DNA of 64,000 nt from Paenibacillaceae bacterium (GTDB lineage Bacteria > Bacillota > Bacilli > Paenibacillales > CANHGK01). Positions 37,345 to 46,556 of the stretch are shown here, one piece after another. Under the pieces are notes generated by a model. It had not been told where the DNA came from. It did not search any database and was given only the letters and a program-made list of their open reading frames with translations. The DNA lies in NCBI GenBank assembly GCA_947460235.1, contig CANHGK010000014.1:1-64000 (forward strand). Reading direction: 5' to 3'. Position 1 is the stretch's first letter. Each line of letters begins with the position of its first letter. The position numbers and the translations under genes are program-made.

Positions 37345-37918
37345 AAAGAAGTACCACCGAAACTTAGCAGAGTCATTTATCGCAGATTCATATTTAATTG
37401 TAGATGGTTACAATGTAATTGGGGCAACCGGTGAGTTATCTGAAATGGCGCGTAAAGATTTTGATGCGGCGCGAGATTTGCTTATTGATTGGCTTGCGGA
37501 TTACCAAGGTCATGCGAACCAACAAGTTATTGTCGTATTTGATGCACATTATGTAAAAGGGATTGGCGGAAGATACGATAGCGCAAAAGTTGAGGTTCGC
37601 TTTACGCGTGAAAACGAATCTGCGGACGAGTTCATTGAACGGCTCATTTCGGAGATGTATGCTGCCCCGAATAAGCCATTTAAGGTTGAAGTCGCAACAT
37701 CAGATCAAACGGAACAGAATATAATTTTTGGGGTTGGCGGCTTGCGCTTGCCAGCGTGGGAATTGGTCGAACGAATTCGTCTAGCAAAAGGACAAGCCCG
37801 CAAACAGATCCAAAATCAACAGCCTTCGCGTAAGCGAGTAGACGAGCGAATTGATCAACATATCTTTGAGAAATTGGACCAAATGAGAAAAGGATACGGA
37901 AAAAAGGAGGACATATGA
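37337..37918 (+). CDS. NYN-domain ribonuclease (Rae1/YacP family)
   Basis: A 193-residue protein from GTG 37337; GTG 37322 and ATG 37304 are longer alternatives within rlmB. The NYN (PIN-like) core starts at YLIVDGYNVIGA and includes VVFDAHYVKGIGG and VATSDQTEQNIIFGVGG with conserved acids. In Bacillus this RNase (Rae1) cleaves mRNA in the ribosomal A site. The end contains AAGGAGG and an ATGA overlap with a decapeptide ORF inside a terminator. Confidence 0.85.
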   Translation: MGKKKYHRNLAESFIADSYLIVDGYNVIGATGELSEMARKDFDAARDLLIDWLADYQGHANQQVIVVFDAHYVKGIGGRYDSAKVEVRFTRENESADEFIERLISEMYAAPNKPFKVEVATSDQTEQNIIFGVGGLRLPAWELVERIRLAKGQARKQIQNQQPSRKRVDERIDQHIFEKLDQMRKGYGKKEDI

Positions 37919-37945
37919 CGTTCGCGTCTATATTCCTTCTTTTTT
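37905..37945 (+). terminator. Intrinsic terminator at the end of the yacP unit
   Basis: AGGAGGACATATGACG-TTCG-CGTCTATATTCCTTCT folds as a long stem with a UUCG loop and ends with TTTTT. It begins inside the yacP stop region. Confidence 0.65.
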
Positions 37946-37947
37946 AA
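37915..37947 (+). CDS. Possible decapeptide ORF overlapping the yacP stop
   Basis: ATG 37915 overlaps the yacP TGA (ATGA) and has GGAGG 4 nt upstream. The ten codons read MTFASIFLLF then TAA. The ORF spans the right half of the terminator stem. It may be chance created by the terminator sequence, or a translated short peptide that affects termination. Confidence 0.3.
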   Translation: MTFASIFLLF

Positions 37948-37967
37948 TAGTCAAAAAAATTGAATAG

Positions 37968-37997
37968 TTGACGAAATTTTGAACAATGAGATATACT
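37968..37997 (+). promoter_or_regulatory. Promoter of sigH
   Basis: TTGACG (37968-37973), 18 nt, TATACT (37992-37997), about 45 nt before the sigH ATG. Confidence 0.75.
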
Positions 37998-38042
37998 ATG
38001 TTCATCGCGCTGTCTCAAACTGCTCTCGAAGGGGTTGAAACG

Positions 38043-38699
38043 ATGAAGGTCGACTTACAAGAGACGAACGGCAATATCCTAGACACACAAACAGATGAAG
38101 AAATACTAGAACTCGTACGTGCCGGCAACGGAGACGCGCTTGAATACTTGATCTACAAGTACCGGGCTTTTGTACGTGCAAAAGCGAGATCATATTTTTT
38201 GATCGGTGCTGATCGTGAGGACATTATTCAAGAAGGTATGATTGGGCTTTACAAGTCAATTCGAGATTTTCGAGGCGACAAATTAACGACGTTCCGTGCG
38301 TTTGCGGAATTATGTATTACTCGTCAAATTATTACCGCAATAAAAACGGCAACTCGTCAGAAGCATATTCCGCTCAATTCCTACATATCGTTGGACAAGC
38401 CAATATATGATGAGGATTCTGATCGCACATTGCTGGACGTGATAAGCGGTACACGCAGTGGTGATCCAGAAGAATTAATTATTCATCGTGAAGAGTTTAG
38501 CGGTTTGGAAGACAAGATGGCCGAATTACTTAGTGATTTGGAACGCAGAGTTTTGATGCTTTACCTAGATGGCCGTTCATATCAAGAGATTGCTGTTGAT
38601 TTGGATCGCCATGTGAAATCCATCGATAACGCTCTACAGCGCGTGAAGCGGAAGTTGGAAAAATACCTAGAATTCAGAGATGTGGCTTACCGATTGTAA
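38043..38699 (+). CDS. sigH: RNA polymerase sigma factor SigH
   Basis: Alternative sigma factor of the sigma-70 family, known in Bacilli for transition-phase and early sporulation genes. The 218-residue length equals the Bacillus protein. Region 2 contains GDALEYLIYKYRAFVRAKAR and REDIIQEGMIGLYKSIRDF; region 4 contains SDLERRVLMLYLDGRSYQEI and a helix-turn-helix. AAGGGG 8 nt before ATG 38043 fixes the start over a longer frame. It has its own promoter and is closed by a terminator. Confidence 0.96.
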   Translation: MKVDLQETNGNILDTQTDEEILELVRAGNGDALEYLIYKYRAFVRAKARSYFLIGADREDIIQEGMIGLYKSIRDFRGDKLTTFRAFAELCITRQIITAIKTATRQKHIPLNSYISLDKPIYDEDSDRTLLDVISGTRSGDPEELIIHREEFSGLEDKMAELLSDLERRVLMLYLDGRSYQEIAVDLDRHVKSIDNALQRVKRKLEKYLEFRDVAYRL

Positions 38700-38778
38700 A
38701 ATGGCTTAAGATCAAAAAATGTTTAGTAGTTGCGCAATGAATTGGTTACGCTTACAACGCGATGTGTCAGACAATTTC

Positions 38779-38814
38779 AAAAAACCTGCCGATGCAAATT
38801 GGCAGGTTTTTTTC
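38779..38814 (+). terminator. Intrinsic terminator of sigH
   Basis: AAAAAACCTGCC and GGCAGGTTTTTT form a perfect 12-bp stem with a T run. Confidence 0.92.
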
Positions 38815-38830
38815 TTTAATTTGATATTTC

Positions 38831-38859
38831 TTGACATGAATATTTTGGTTTGATATAGT
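38831..38859 (+). promoter_or_regulatory. Sigma-A promoter of rpmG-secE-nusG
   Basis: TTGACA (38831-38836), 17 nt, TATAGT (38854-38859); the -35 is a consensus match. Confidence 0.85.
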
Positions 38860-38924
38860 ATTCGAGTGACCTTGCGCCCTTGGAGGAATTGACGCCATTT
38901 TGGCTTATTATAGGAGGTGTCACC

Positions 38925-39074
38925 ATGCGTGTAATTATTACACTCGCTTGCACGGTTTGCAAACAAAGAAACTACACCAGCACGAAGAACAAACGTACTC
39001 ATGCTGATCGGATGGAGTTTAAGAAGTTTTGCAAGTTTTGTAACGACCATACGCCACATCGCGAAACGCGTTAA
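38925..39074 (+). CDS. rpmG: 50S ribosomal protein L33 (zinc type)
   Basis: A 49-residue protein of the large subunit. It has two CxxC pairs (CTVC and CKFC), i.e. the zinc-binding form. GGAGGTG before the ATG sets the start; a longer frame upstream is not used. First gene of the rpmG-secE-nusG unit, as in other Bacilli. Confidence 0.95.
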   Translation: MRVIITLACTVCKQRNYTSTKNKRTHADRMEFKKFCKFCNDHTPHRETR

Positions 39075-39091
39075 TTGCTGGAGGTGATTTT

Positions 39092-39319
39092 GTGCCCGTT
39101 ATTACCAAGATTGGTAGCGTGCTGAAAGACAGTTTCGGCGGAATCGCAACTTTCTTTTCGGAGAGTTGGTCTGAGTTGAAGAAAGTTCGTTGGCCTAATC
39201 GCGCTGAACTTACCTCATATACGGTTGTTGTCGTTATTACAGTAGCGATTGTAACAATCTATTTTTGGGGATTGGATCTCGGATTTTCGCGTCTAGTAGA
39301 CGTAGTATTGAAGAAATAG
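39092..39319 (+). CDS. secE: Preprotein translocase subunit SecE
   Basis: A 75-residue single-pass clamp subunit of the SecYEG channel. The amphipathic helix carries the family signature SWSELKKVRWPNRAEL, followed by one membrane helix (about 45-65). GTG start with GGAGGTG upstream. Lies between rpmG and nusG, the conserved order. Confidence 0.96.
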   Translation: MPVITKIGSVLKDSFGGIATFFSESWSELKKVRWPNRAELTSYTVVVVITVAIVTIYFWGLDLGFSRLVDVVLKK

Positions 39320-39340
39320 TCGCCTTCCTGAGGGGGGAGA

Positions 39341-39365
39341 GGGGCCGAGAAGCGGCCCTGTTTTT
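39341..39365 (+). promoter_or_regulatory. Terminator-like hairpin just before nusG
   Basis: GGGCCG (39342-39347) and CGGCCC (39353-39358) with loop AGAAG, then TGTTTTT directly before the nusG ATG. The Shine-Dalgarno candidate GGGGGGAG (39332-39339) lies upstream of it. Folded, the hairpin leaves only about 7 nt between GGAG and ATG. It could be an attenuator, a bridge for initiation, or both. Confidence 0.6.
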
Positions 39366-39899
39366 ATGGAAAAAAGATGGTACGTCGTGCATACCTATTC
39401 AGGGTATGAGAACAAAGTGAAAGCCAACTTGGAGAAGCGAGTTGAATCCATGGCGATGGAGGACAAGATTTTTCGTGTCCTCGTTCCGATGGAAGAAGAG
39501 ACCGTGAACAAGGATGGCAAGAAAAAAACGGTGATGCGGAAAGTCTATCCAGGGTACGTTTTGGTCGAAATGGTCCAAACCGATGACTCTTGGTATGTCG
39601 TGCGCAACACACCTGGTGTGACAGGGTTTGTTGGTTCAACAGGCGCAGGGTCCAAACCGACTCCGTTGTTGCCGGATGAAGTTGAGCAAATTCTTAAGCA
39701 CATGGGCATGGAAATGCCAAAACCAAAAGTGGACTTCGAAATTGGATCATCGGTTCGCGTACTCGTGAAACCGTTTATCGACTTCGTTGGGATCATTGAG
39801 GAGATTTTGTTAGACAAAGGTAAACTTCGCGTACTCGTGAATATGTTTGGACGCGAAACTCCACTTGAACTTGAATTTGATCAAGTAGAGAAAATTTAG
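39366..39899 (+). CDS. nusG: Transcription elongation factor NusG
   Basis: A 177-residue factor that binds RNA polymerase and modulates pausing, termination and ribosome coupling. The NGN domain begins MEKRWYVVHTYSGYENKVK and includes VYPGYVLVEM; the C-terminal KOW domain is FEIGSSVRVLVKPFIDFVG. This start is the family start, yet no Shine-Dalgarno sits directly upstream; a hairpin lies between GGGGGGAG and the ATG. It precedes rplK. Confidence 0.97.
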   Translation: MEKRWYVVHTYSGYENKVKANLEKRVESMAMEDKIFRVLVPMEEETVNKDGKKKTVMRKVYPGYVLVEMVQTDDSWYVVRNTPGVTGFVGSTGAGSKPTPLLPDEVEQILKHMGMEMPKPKVDFEIGSSVRVLVKPFIDFVGIIEEILLDKGKLRVLVNMFGRETPLELEFDQVEKI

Positions 39900-39933
39900 T
39901 TTTTCGATTTATTTTGTAAGGAGGTGAATACAA

Positions 39934-40359
39934 ATGGCAAAAAAGATTACGAAAGTAATTAAACTTCAAGTTCCTGCAGGTAAAGCGAATCCAGCACCTC
40001 CAATTGGTCCGGCGCTCGGTCAAGCTGGTGTAAACATCATGTCTTTCGTTAAAGAGTTCAACGCACGGACAGCAGACCAAGTTGGTTTGATCATTCCGGT
40101 TGAAATTTCTGTTTTCGAAGACCGTTCATTTACATTCATCTGTAAGACGCCACCGGCAGCAGTATTGCTCCGCGTAGCAGCTGGAATTCCGAAGGGTTCA
40201 GGCGAACCAAACCGTAAAAAGGTTGCTACAGTGACGAAAGAAACTGTTCGCAAAATTGCGGTAGAAAAAATGCCCGATCTTAACGCAGCTAGCGTTGAAT
40301 CAGCAATGAGAATGATCGAAGGCACGGCACGCAGTATGGGTGTAGTCGTTAAAGACTAG
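39934..40359 (+). CDS. rplK: 50S ribosomal protein L11
   Basis: A 141-residue protein of the GTPase-associated centre, binding 23S rRNA H43/H44. It has the family start [19 protein letters not shown] with the proline-rich N-terminal domain and the C-terminal RNA-binding part (TARSMGVVV). GGAGGTG upstream of the ATG. First gene of the L11-L1 pair. Confidence 0.97.
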   Translation: MAKKITKVIKLQVPAGKANPAPPIGPALGQAGVNIMSFVKEFNARTADQVGLIIPVEISVFEDRSFTFICKTPPAAVLLRVAAGIPKGSGEPNRKKVATVTKETVRKIAVEKMPDLNAASVESAMRMIEGTARSMGVVVKD

Positions 40360-40361
40360 TC

Positions 40362-40395
40362 CGGTGCCACTGTGGGAGGGTTCCCCGTCACACCA
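40362..40395 (+). promoter_or_regulatory. Possible L1-binding hairpin before rplA
   Basis: Between rplK and rplA, TGTG-GGA...TCCC...CACA can pair, with an outer GGTG/CACC option. L1 is known to repress its own operon by binding mRNA, but no kink-turn-like L1 site could be confirmed by eye. Confidence 0.3.
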
Positions 40396-40414
40396 CATTT
40401 AGGAGGATATTATA

Positions 40415-41104
40415 ATGGCTAAACATGGTAAGAAGTACTTGGAGGCTCGCAAACAAGTTGATGCAACGGCTTCCTACGAAATGATCGATGCGATCGAATT
40501 AGTAAAAAAAGTTTCAACTGCAAAGTTTAACGAAACAGTTGAAGTAGCGGTTCGTTTGGGTGTTGACCCTAAGAAACAAGACCAGCAAGTTCGTGGCGTA
40601 GTAGTATTGCCACATGGAACTGGTAAAACAAAACGCGTTTTGGTATTTGCGCGTGGCGAAAAAGCGAAAGAAGCTGAAGCAGCAGGCGCTGACTTTGTTG
40701 GAGATAGCGATGTTATCGCGAAAATCCAACAAGGATGGTTGGATTTCGATGTATGTGTAGCGACACCTGACATGATGGCTGAAGTCGGTAAATTGGGTCG
40801 TATTCTCGGGGGTAAAGGTTTGATGCCTAACCCGAAAGCTGGCACAGTGACTCCTGACGTTACCAAAGCAATTGGTGAGATCAAAGCTGGTAAAATTGAG
40901 TATCGTCTTGATAAAGCCGGCCAAGTTCATGCTCCAATTGGTAAAGTGTCATTTGAAGCTGACAAATTGAAAGAAAACCTTGCGACGTTAATCGATGCGT
41001 TGCAAAAAGCAAAACCGGCAGCAGCGAAAGGCGTATATATGAAAAACATTTCGATTTCATCGACAATGGGACCATCTGTACGTGTTTCGATCCAATCCAA
41101 GTAA
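40415..41104 (+). CDS. rplA: 50S ribosomal protein L1
   Basis: A 229-residue protein of the L1 stalk that guides deacylated tRNA out of the E site. Family marks are [10 protein letters not shown] at the start, [36 protein letters not shown] and [16 protein letters not shown] about 7 nt upstream. It is followed by the L10 leader. Confidence 0.97.
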   Translation: MAKHGKKYLEARKQVDATASYEMIDAIELVKKVSTAKFNETVEVAVRLGVDPKKQDQQVRGVVVLPHGTGKTKRVLVFARGEKAKEAEAAGADFVGDSDVIAKIQQGWLDFDVCVATPDMMAEVGKLGRILGGKGLMPNPKAGTVTPDVTKAIGEIKAGKIEYRLDKAGQVHAPIGKVSFEADKLKENLATLIDALQKAKPAAAKGVYMKNISISSTMGPSVRVSIQSK

Positions 41105-41107
41105 GAC

Positions 41108-41263
41108 CCGACCTATGAACGTGTTCACCACAGACAGCTGGTGCCGAGAGGCTTAATTTCCCGCCGAGGTGTTCGGATATACGATAGATGAAGTATGCCC
41201 GATCCTCTGTCTCCGCAACGGAAGCAAGAGATGGATGTATGAGTGAACCGGGGTTCCGATCTC
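41108..41263 (+). ncRNA. L10 leader (autoregulation of rplJ-rplL)
   Basis: The core CAGACAGCTGGTGCCGAGAG-GCTTAA...CCGCCGAGGT (41131-41170) is the conserved L10-binding structure in Bacilli. The 180-nt gap between rplA and rplJ matches such a leader. L10(L12)4 should bind it and reduce rplJL expression. Confidence 0.85.
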
Positions 41264-41284
41264 GAAGTACAGGAGGTGTAATTA

Positions 41285-41782
41285 GTGGCAAATCCAAAGA
41301 TTATCGCAGAGAAAGCTGGCGTGGTTGCTGAGATCCGTACGAAACTTGAAGCAAGTAATTGTACTGTATTGGCTGACTACCGCGGTTTGAATGTGAAGCA
41401 AGTAACTGAACTTCGTAAAACATTGCGTGAAGCTGGCGTTGAGATGAAAGTGTTAAAAAATTCATTAACTCGCCGTGCGACAGCACAAGCAAACTTGTCG
41501 GATTTGGATCAATATCTTGTTGGTCCTACAGCTATCATTTTTGGTAAAGAAGATATTATTGCTCCAGCAAAAATCATGATGGATTACGCGAAAAAATTCG
41601 ACAAGCTTAATGTAAAAGGCGGCGTTGTTGAAGGTCGTGTAGTTGACGAAGCGCAAATCAAGGCGTTGGCAGAATTGCCGAACCGCGATGGCATGTTGTC
41701 CATGTTGCTCAGCGTGTTGCAAGCTCCAATGCGCAACTTTGCATTGGCAGTCAAAGCCGTTGCAGAACAAAAAGAAGCATAA
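41285..41782 (+). CDS. rplJ: 50S ribosomal protein L10
   Basis: A 165-residue stalk base protein. It has the L10 motifs [20 protein letters not shown] and KNSLTRRA, with a C-terminal helix that binds L7/L12 dimers. GTG start with GGAGGTG upstream. It should bind the leader directly upstream. Confidence 0.96.
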   Translation: MANPKIIAEKAGVVAEIRTKLEASNCTVLADYRGLNVKQVTELRKTLREAGVEMKVLKNSLTRRATAQANLSDLDQYLVGPTAIIFGKEDIIAPAKIMMDYAKKFDKLNVKGGVVEGRVVDEAQIKALAELPNRDGMLSMLLSVLQAPMRNFALAVKAVAEQKEA

Positions 41783-41834
41783 GCATCCAAAACAATTTTT
41801 AATAAAACATATAACCTTATGGAGGTAATTCAAA

Positions 41835-42197
41835 ATGTCAACACAATTAATTCTTGATGCAATCGAGAAAATGACCGTTCTTGAATTGAACGATCTTGTA
41901 AAAGCAATCGAAGAGAAATTCGGAGTAACAGCAGCAGCTCCAGTAGCAGCATCTGGTGCGGTTGCAGCAGTAGTTGAAGAAGAGCAAACTGAGTTTGATG
42001 TAATCCTTACAAACGCAGGCGCTTCCAAAATTGGCGTAATTAAAGTTGTTCGCGAAATCACAGGCCTTGGCTTGAAAGAAGCTAAAGATCTTGTTGATGC
42101 GGCACCAAAAGCAGTTAAAGAAAAAATCTCAAAAGCTGACGCTGATGCAATCAAAGCTAAATTGACAGAAGCTGGCGCTACTATTGAAGTTAAGTAA
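41835..42197 (+). CDS. rplL: 50S ribosomal protein L7/L12
   Basis: A 120-residue stalk protein that recruits translational GTPases. It has an N-terminal dimerisation helix, an Ala-rich hinge ([20 protein letters not shown]) and the C-terminal domain with [26 protein letters not shown] upstream. It is followed by a terminator. Confidence 0.97.
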   Translation: MSTQLILDAIEKMTVLELNDLVKAIEEKFGVTAAAPVAASGAVAAVVEEEQTEFDVILTNAGASKIGVIKVVREITGLGLKEAKDLVDAAPKAVKEKISKADADAIKAKLTEAGATIEVK

Positions 42198-42210
42198 TTT
42201 TTTGAACAAT

Positions 42211-42248
42211 CACACCCCCAGAACATAACAATCTGGGGGTGTTTTGTT
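42211..42248 (+). terminator. Intrinsic terminator of rplJL
   Basis: ACACCCCCAGA and TCTGGGGGTGT form a perfect 11-bp stem followed by TTTGTTT. Confidence 0.9.
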
Positions 42249-42262
42249 TCACGGAGGAACGC

Positions 42263-42877
42263 ATGACAGAGCATTATTATTCAGCAAAACCAACCATTGC
42301 TTCGAAAGAGTCCGTGATCGAAGCAAGCATTTGCGGGATGTCGCTTTCATTTACTTCGGATCAAGGTGTTTTTTCAAAAAACGGAATAGATTTCGGCTCC
42401 AGATTACTCGTCGAAACAATAATAAGAACTTCTATTAAGGGCGAGTCTCTCAATCAAAAATGGTTAGACCTTGGTTGTGGATATGGTGCGATGGGATTAT
42501 CGCTCGCAAAGTATTTTCAAGAGAGCGATTTTACATTGGTAGATATTAACGAGCGTGCAGTTGAGTTATCACGCAAAAATGCTAATAAATTTGGGCTTTC
42601 GAATGTTGATGTTTTTCAATCGGATGGATTGAAAAATGTCAATGAGCGAAAGTATCATAAGATTTTTACGAATCCACCAATTCGTGCCGGGAAACAAATG
42701 ATTCATCGCTGGTTTGAAGAAGCTGTGAGTCATCTTGAGACAGATGGGCAATTATGGATTGTGATTCAAAAGAAACAAGGTGCACCATCTGCACTTGAGA
42801 AATTAGAAGTGTGTTATTCATCGGTTGACGAGATGGAACGAGATAAAGGTTACTTTATCTATCGGGCAATCAAATAA
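42263..42877 (+). CDS. Class I SAM-dependent methyltransferase (RsmC/YbxB-like)
   Basis: A 204-residue protein with the Rossmann methyltransferase motif I LGCGYGAMGLSLAK and motif IV TNPPIRAG, the RsmC/RlmG N6/N2-guanine type NPPI/F. The related RsmC methylates G1207 of 16S rRNA; the substrate of this single-domain form is inferred. GGAGG about 7 nt before ATG. Same place as ybxB between rplL and rpoB in Bacillus. Confidence 0.87.
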   Translation: MTEHYYSAKPTIASKESVIEASICGMSLSFTSDQGVFSKNGIDFGSRLLVETIIRTSIKGESLNQKWLDLGCGYGAMGLSLAKYFQESDFTLVDINERAVELSRKNANKFGLSNVDVFQSDGLKNVNERKYHKIFTNPPIRAGKQMIHRWFEEAVSHLETDGQLWIVIQKKQGAPSALEKLEVCYSSVDEMERDKGYFIYRAIK

Positions 42878-42989
42878 TTTCTAATAAATTGTTGCGTTTG
42901 CACGCGATTTGTAGTAACATAATCAATTGTCAGCTTAAAGCATTGCTATATTTATCGTTATTTGCTAATTCGCATGAGGGGTGAACAAA

Positions 42990-45900
42990 TTGGCAGGTCA
43001 TAATGTTCAATTTGGACGGAGAACTAGAAGATCGTACGCACGTATTCGTGAGGTTCTGGATGTCCCTAATTTGATCGAGATTCAACAGAAATCCTATCAA
43101 TGGTTTTTAGAGGAAGGTCTTCACGAGTTATTTCAGGATATTTCACCCATTCAAGATTTTACTGGGAATCTAATATTGGAATTTATTGATTACAGCCTGG
43201 GCGAGCCGAAGTATGACGTCGACGAATCGAAAGAACGCGACGTAACATATGCGGCACCGTTACGGGTTAAAGTTCGTTTAATCAATAATGAGACTGGTGA
43301 AGTCAAAGAGCAAGAAGTATTTATGGGCGATTTCCCGTTAATGACTGATACGGGTACGTTTATCATTAATGGTGCTGAACGTGTTATTGTCAGCCAATTA
43401 GTGCGTTCGCCAAGTGTTTATTTTAGCAAAAAGATTGATAAGAACGGTAAAAGATCTTTCTCTGCTACTGTGATCCCGAATCGCGGAGCTTGGTTAGAGT
43501 TGGAAACCGATGTTAAGGATATCATTTATGTTCGGATTGATCGTACCCGCAAAATTCCGGTAACGGTTTTGTTGCGCGCACTCGGTTTTGGATCCGATCA
43601 AGAAATTATCGATCTACTTGGCGATAATGATTATATCCGCAATACGTTAGACAAAGACAACACGGACTCCACAGATAAAGCGCTGTTGGAGATTTATGAA
43701 CGGCTTCGTCCAGGTGAGCCGCCAACGATTGAGAATGCGAAAAATCTCTTGATTGCACGCTTCTTCGACCCGAAACGCTATGATCTTGCGAACGTAGGCC
43801 GATATAAAATCAATAAGAAACTACACATTAAGAACAGATTATTCAATCATTTGACGCCAATCAGACTTGCTGAACCATTGATCGATCAAACGACCGGAGA
43901 AGTATTGGCCGATGCAGGACGAATGATGGACCGTCGTTTGTTAGATGAGATTATAGTTCAATTAGAGAAGTCTGTAGGGTTTAATACTTTTAATATTCGA
44001 ACGGGTGTAATACCGACAGATTCGATTCGCTTACAACGTATCAATGTATACGCACCAGGAGAAGAAGGGAAAATTATTCCTATTATTTCGAACGGGCATG
44101 TTGATAAAGCTGTAAAGAACGTGACTGCAGAAGATATTATTGCATCTATTAACTACTTTATAAACTTGTTGCATGGTATTGGGCACACAGATGATATCGA
44201 TCACTTGGGTAACCGTCGTTTACGTTCAGTCGGTGAATTGTTGCAAAATCAATTCCGTATTGGATTGTCTCGTATGGAACGTGTCGTTCGCGAACGTATG
44301 TCCATTCAAGACACGAATATGATTACTCCACAAGCGTTGATAAATATCCGTCCTGTTATTGCATCAATTAAAGAATTCTTTGGTAGTTCTCAGTTATCAC
44401 AATTTATGGACCAAACAAATCCACTTGCGGAATTAACTCATAAACGAAGATTGTCTGCACTCGGACCGGGTGGTTTGACCCGTGAGCGGGCGGGATTCGA
44501 AGTTCGTGACGTGCATCATTCTCACTATGGGCGGATGTGTCCGATCGAGACTCCAGAGGGTCCAAATATTGGTTTGATCAACTCATTATCAAGTTATGCA
44601 CGTATTAATGAATATGGATTCATTGAGACCCCGTATCGCTGGGTAGACCCAAAAACAGGGGTTGTTTCTGAGAAAATTGATTATTTAACCGCTGATGAAG
44701 AAGATAATTACATCATCGCACAAGCGAATGCAGCACTTAGTCCTGATGGGACATTTACTGCAGAAAATGTTATCGTTCGTGCTGAAGACGAAATCTACGA
44801 AGAAGCGAGAAGTAATGTTGATTACATGGACGTATCCGCGAAACAGGTAGTTTCTGTTGCGACAGCGATGATTCCGTTCCTTGAGAACGATGACTCCAAC
44901 CGTGCGCTCATGGGTTCAAACATGCAACGACAAGCGGTTCCATTGCTAATTCCGCGTTCCCCATTAGTAGGAACAGGAATGGAGCATAAAGCTGCTAAGG
45001 ATTCCGGCGTATGTGCTGTGTCCAAAACAGACGGAATCGTTGAATATGTTTCTGCTAACGAAATTCGTGTTCGTGAAACGAAAGTCATCGATGGTAAATT
45101 GGTGAAAGGCGATATCACGAAATACAGAATGCATAAATTTATTCGTTCCAATCAAGGGACATGTATTAACCAACGACCTTTAGTTCGTGAAGGTGAGATC
45201 GTCAAAAAAGGAGATATCCTTGGGGACGGACCATCTACAGAACAAGGTGAATTGGCATTAGGTAGAAATGTCGTCGTAGCATATATGCCTTGGGAAGGTT
45301 ATAACTACGAGGATGCAATTTTGTTGAGTGAGCGCCTCGTTAAAGAAGACGTCTTTACTTCAATTCACATTGAGGAATACGAATCCGAAGCGCGTGATAC
45401 AAAGCTTGGGCCAGAAGAGATCACTCGTGATATACCGAATGTCGGTGAAGAAGCACTTCGCAATCTTGATGATCGCGGAATCATTCGCATTGGTGCTGAG
45501 ATCAACGCGGGAGATATTTTAGTTGGTAAAGTTACACCGAAAGGCGTAACGGAGTTGACTGCTGAAGAACGTTTATTACACGCGATCTTTGGTGAGAAAG
45601 CTCGTGAAGTTCGTGATACTTCATTGCGCGTTCCACATGGTACTGATGGTATCGTTGTGGATGTAAAAGTATTCACGCGTGAGAATGGCGACGAATTGCC
45701 GCCGGGCGTGAATCAACTCGTGCGTGTATATATTGCTCAGAAACGTAAAATTTCTGAGGGCGATAAAATGGCGGGACGTCATGGTAACAAAGGGGTTATT
45801 GCCCGCATTTTACCAGAAGAAGATATGCCGTTCTTACCCGACGGTACCCCAGTAGAAGTTGTATTGAACCCACTAGGGGTTCCTTCTCGGATGAACATCG

Positions 45901-46523
45901 GTCAAGTACTTGAAGTTCATTTAGGGATGGCGGCAAAAATTCTCGGTATTCATGTTGCTTCACCGGTTTTTGATGGTGCGCGTGAGTACGACGTATTTGA
46001 CACGGTCAAAGAAGCTGGAATGCAAAGCAATGCTAAAACCGTACTTTACGATGGACGCTCGGGAGAGATGTTCGAACGCGAAGTAACCGTTGGCGTGTTG
46101 TATATGATCAAACTTGCACACATGGTTGATGATAAAATCCATGCCCGTTCTACAGGTCCTTACTCACTCGTTACACAACAGCCATTGGGCGGTAAAGCTC
46201 AATTCGGTGGTCAGCGTTTCGGGGAGATGGAGGTTTGGGCACTTGAAGCATATGGCGCTGCATACACATTACAAGAAATTCTTACGGTCAAATCCGATGA
46301 TGTTGTCGGTCGCGTTAAAACATATGAAGCGATCGTCAAAGGCGAAAATGTTCCTGAACCAGGTGTACCTGAGTCGTTCAAAGTTTTGATCAAAGAATTA
46401 CAAAGCTTAGGGATGGACGTGAAAATCTTAGGCGGCGATAAACAGGAGATCGAATTGCGAGACGACGATGACGATGACACTGCTTCACTCAACTTGGAAG
46501 CCTTAGAGACCGGCGCGGAATAA
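42990..46523 (+). CDS. rpoB: RNA polymerase subunit beta
   Basis: A 1177-residue core subunit of RNA polymerase. The rifampicin region [20 protein letters not shown] and SALGPGG carries the sensitive-type residues. The C-terminal clamp region ([19 protein letters not shown]) is intact, followed by an acidic tail of DDDDDD type. TTG 42990 matches the family start (LAGHNVQFG) with GAGGGG 8 nt upstream; GTG 42981 overlaps that site. It pairs with rpoC 33 nt later. The 112 nt before it hold no strong promoter by eye. Confidence 0.96.
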   Translation: MAGHNVQFGRRTRRSYARIREVLDVPNLIEIQQKSYQWFLEEGLHELFQDISPIQDFTGNLILEFIDYSLGEPKYDVDESKERDVTYAAPLRVKVRLINNETGEVKEQEVFMGDFPLMTDTGTFIINGAERVIVSQLVRSPSVYFSKKIDKNGKRSFSATVIPNRGAWLELETDVKDIIYVRIDRTRKIPVTVLLRALGFGSDQEIIDLLGDNDYIRNTLDKDNTDSTDKALLEIYERLRPGEPPTIENAKNLLIARFFDPKRYDLANVGRYKINKKLHIKNRLFNHLTPIRLAEPLIDQTTGEVLADAGRMMDRRLLDEIIVQLEKSVGFNTFNIRTGVIPTDSIRLQRINVYAPGEEGKIIPIISNGHVDKAVKNVTAEDIIASINYFINLLHGIGHTDDIDHLGNRRLRSVGELLQNQFRIGLSRMERVVRERMSIQDTNMITPQALINIRPVIASIKEFFGSSQLSQFMDQTNPLAELTHKRRLSALGPGGLTRERAGFEVRDVHHSHYGRMCPIETPEGPNIGLINSLSSYARINEYGFIETPYRWVDPKTGVVSEKIDYLTADEEDNYIIAQANAALSPDGTFTAENVIVRAEDEIYEEARSNVDYMDVSAKQVVSVATAMIPFLENDDSNRALMGSNMQRQAVPLLIPRSPLVGTGMEHKAAKDSGVCAVSKTDGIVEYVSANEIRVRETKVIDGKLVKGDITKYRMHKFIRSNQGTCINQRPLVREGEIVKKGDILGDGPSTEQGELALGRNVVVAYMPWEGYNYEDAILLSERLVKEDVFTSIHIEEYESEARDTKLGPEEITRDIPNVGEEALRNLDDRGIIRIGAEINAGDILVGKVTPKGVTELTAEERLLHAIFGEKAREVRDTSLRVPHGTDGIVVDVKVFTRENGDELPPGVNQLVRVYIAQKRKISEGDKMAGRHGNKGVIARILPEEDMPFLPDGTPVEVVLNPLGVPSRMNIGQVLEVHLGMAAKILGIHVASPVFDGAREYDVFDTVKEAGMQSNAKTVLYDGRSGEMFEREVTVGVLYMIKLAHMVDDKIHARSTGPYSLVTQQPLGGKAQFGGQRFGEMEVWALEAYGAAYTLQEILTVKSDDVVGRVKTYEAIVKGENVPEPGVPESFKVLIKELQSLGMDVKILGGDKQEIELRDDDDDDTASLNLEALETGAE

Positions 46524-46556
46524 TGCGCAACCATCAATCATAAGGAGGGTTGCCCC

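Noticed and set aside
41465-42274. 269-codon minus-strand ORF across rplJ and rplL
   Set aside because: It is antisense to two certain ribosomal genes and their terminator.
42878-42989. Possible rpoB promoter (TTGCGT, 17 nt, TAACAT)
   Set aside because: Both hexamers are weak; not enough to call.
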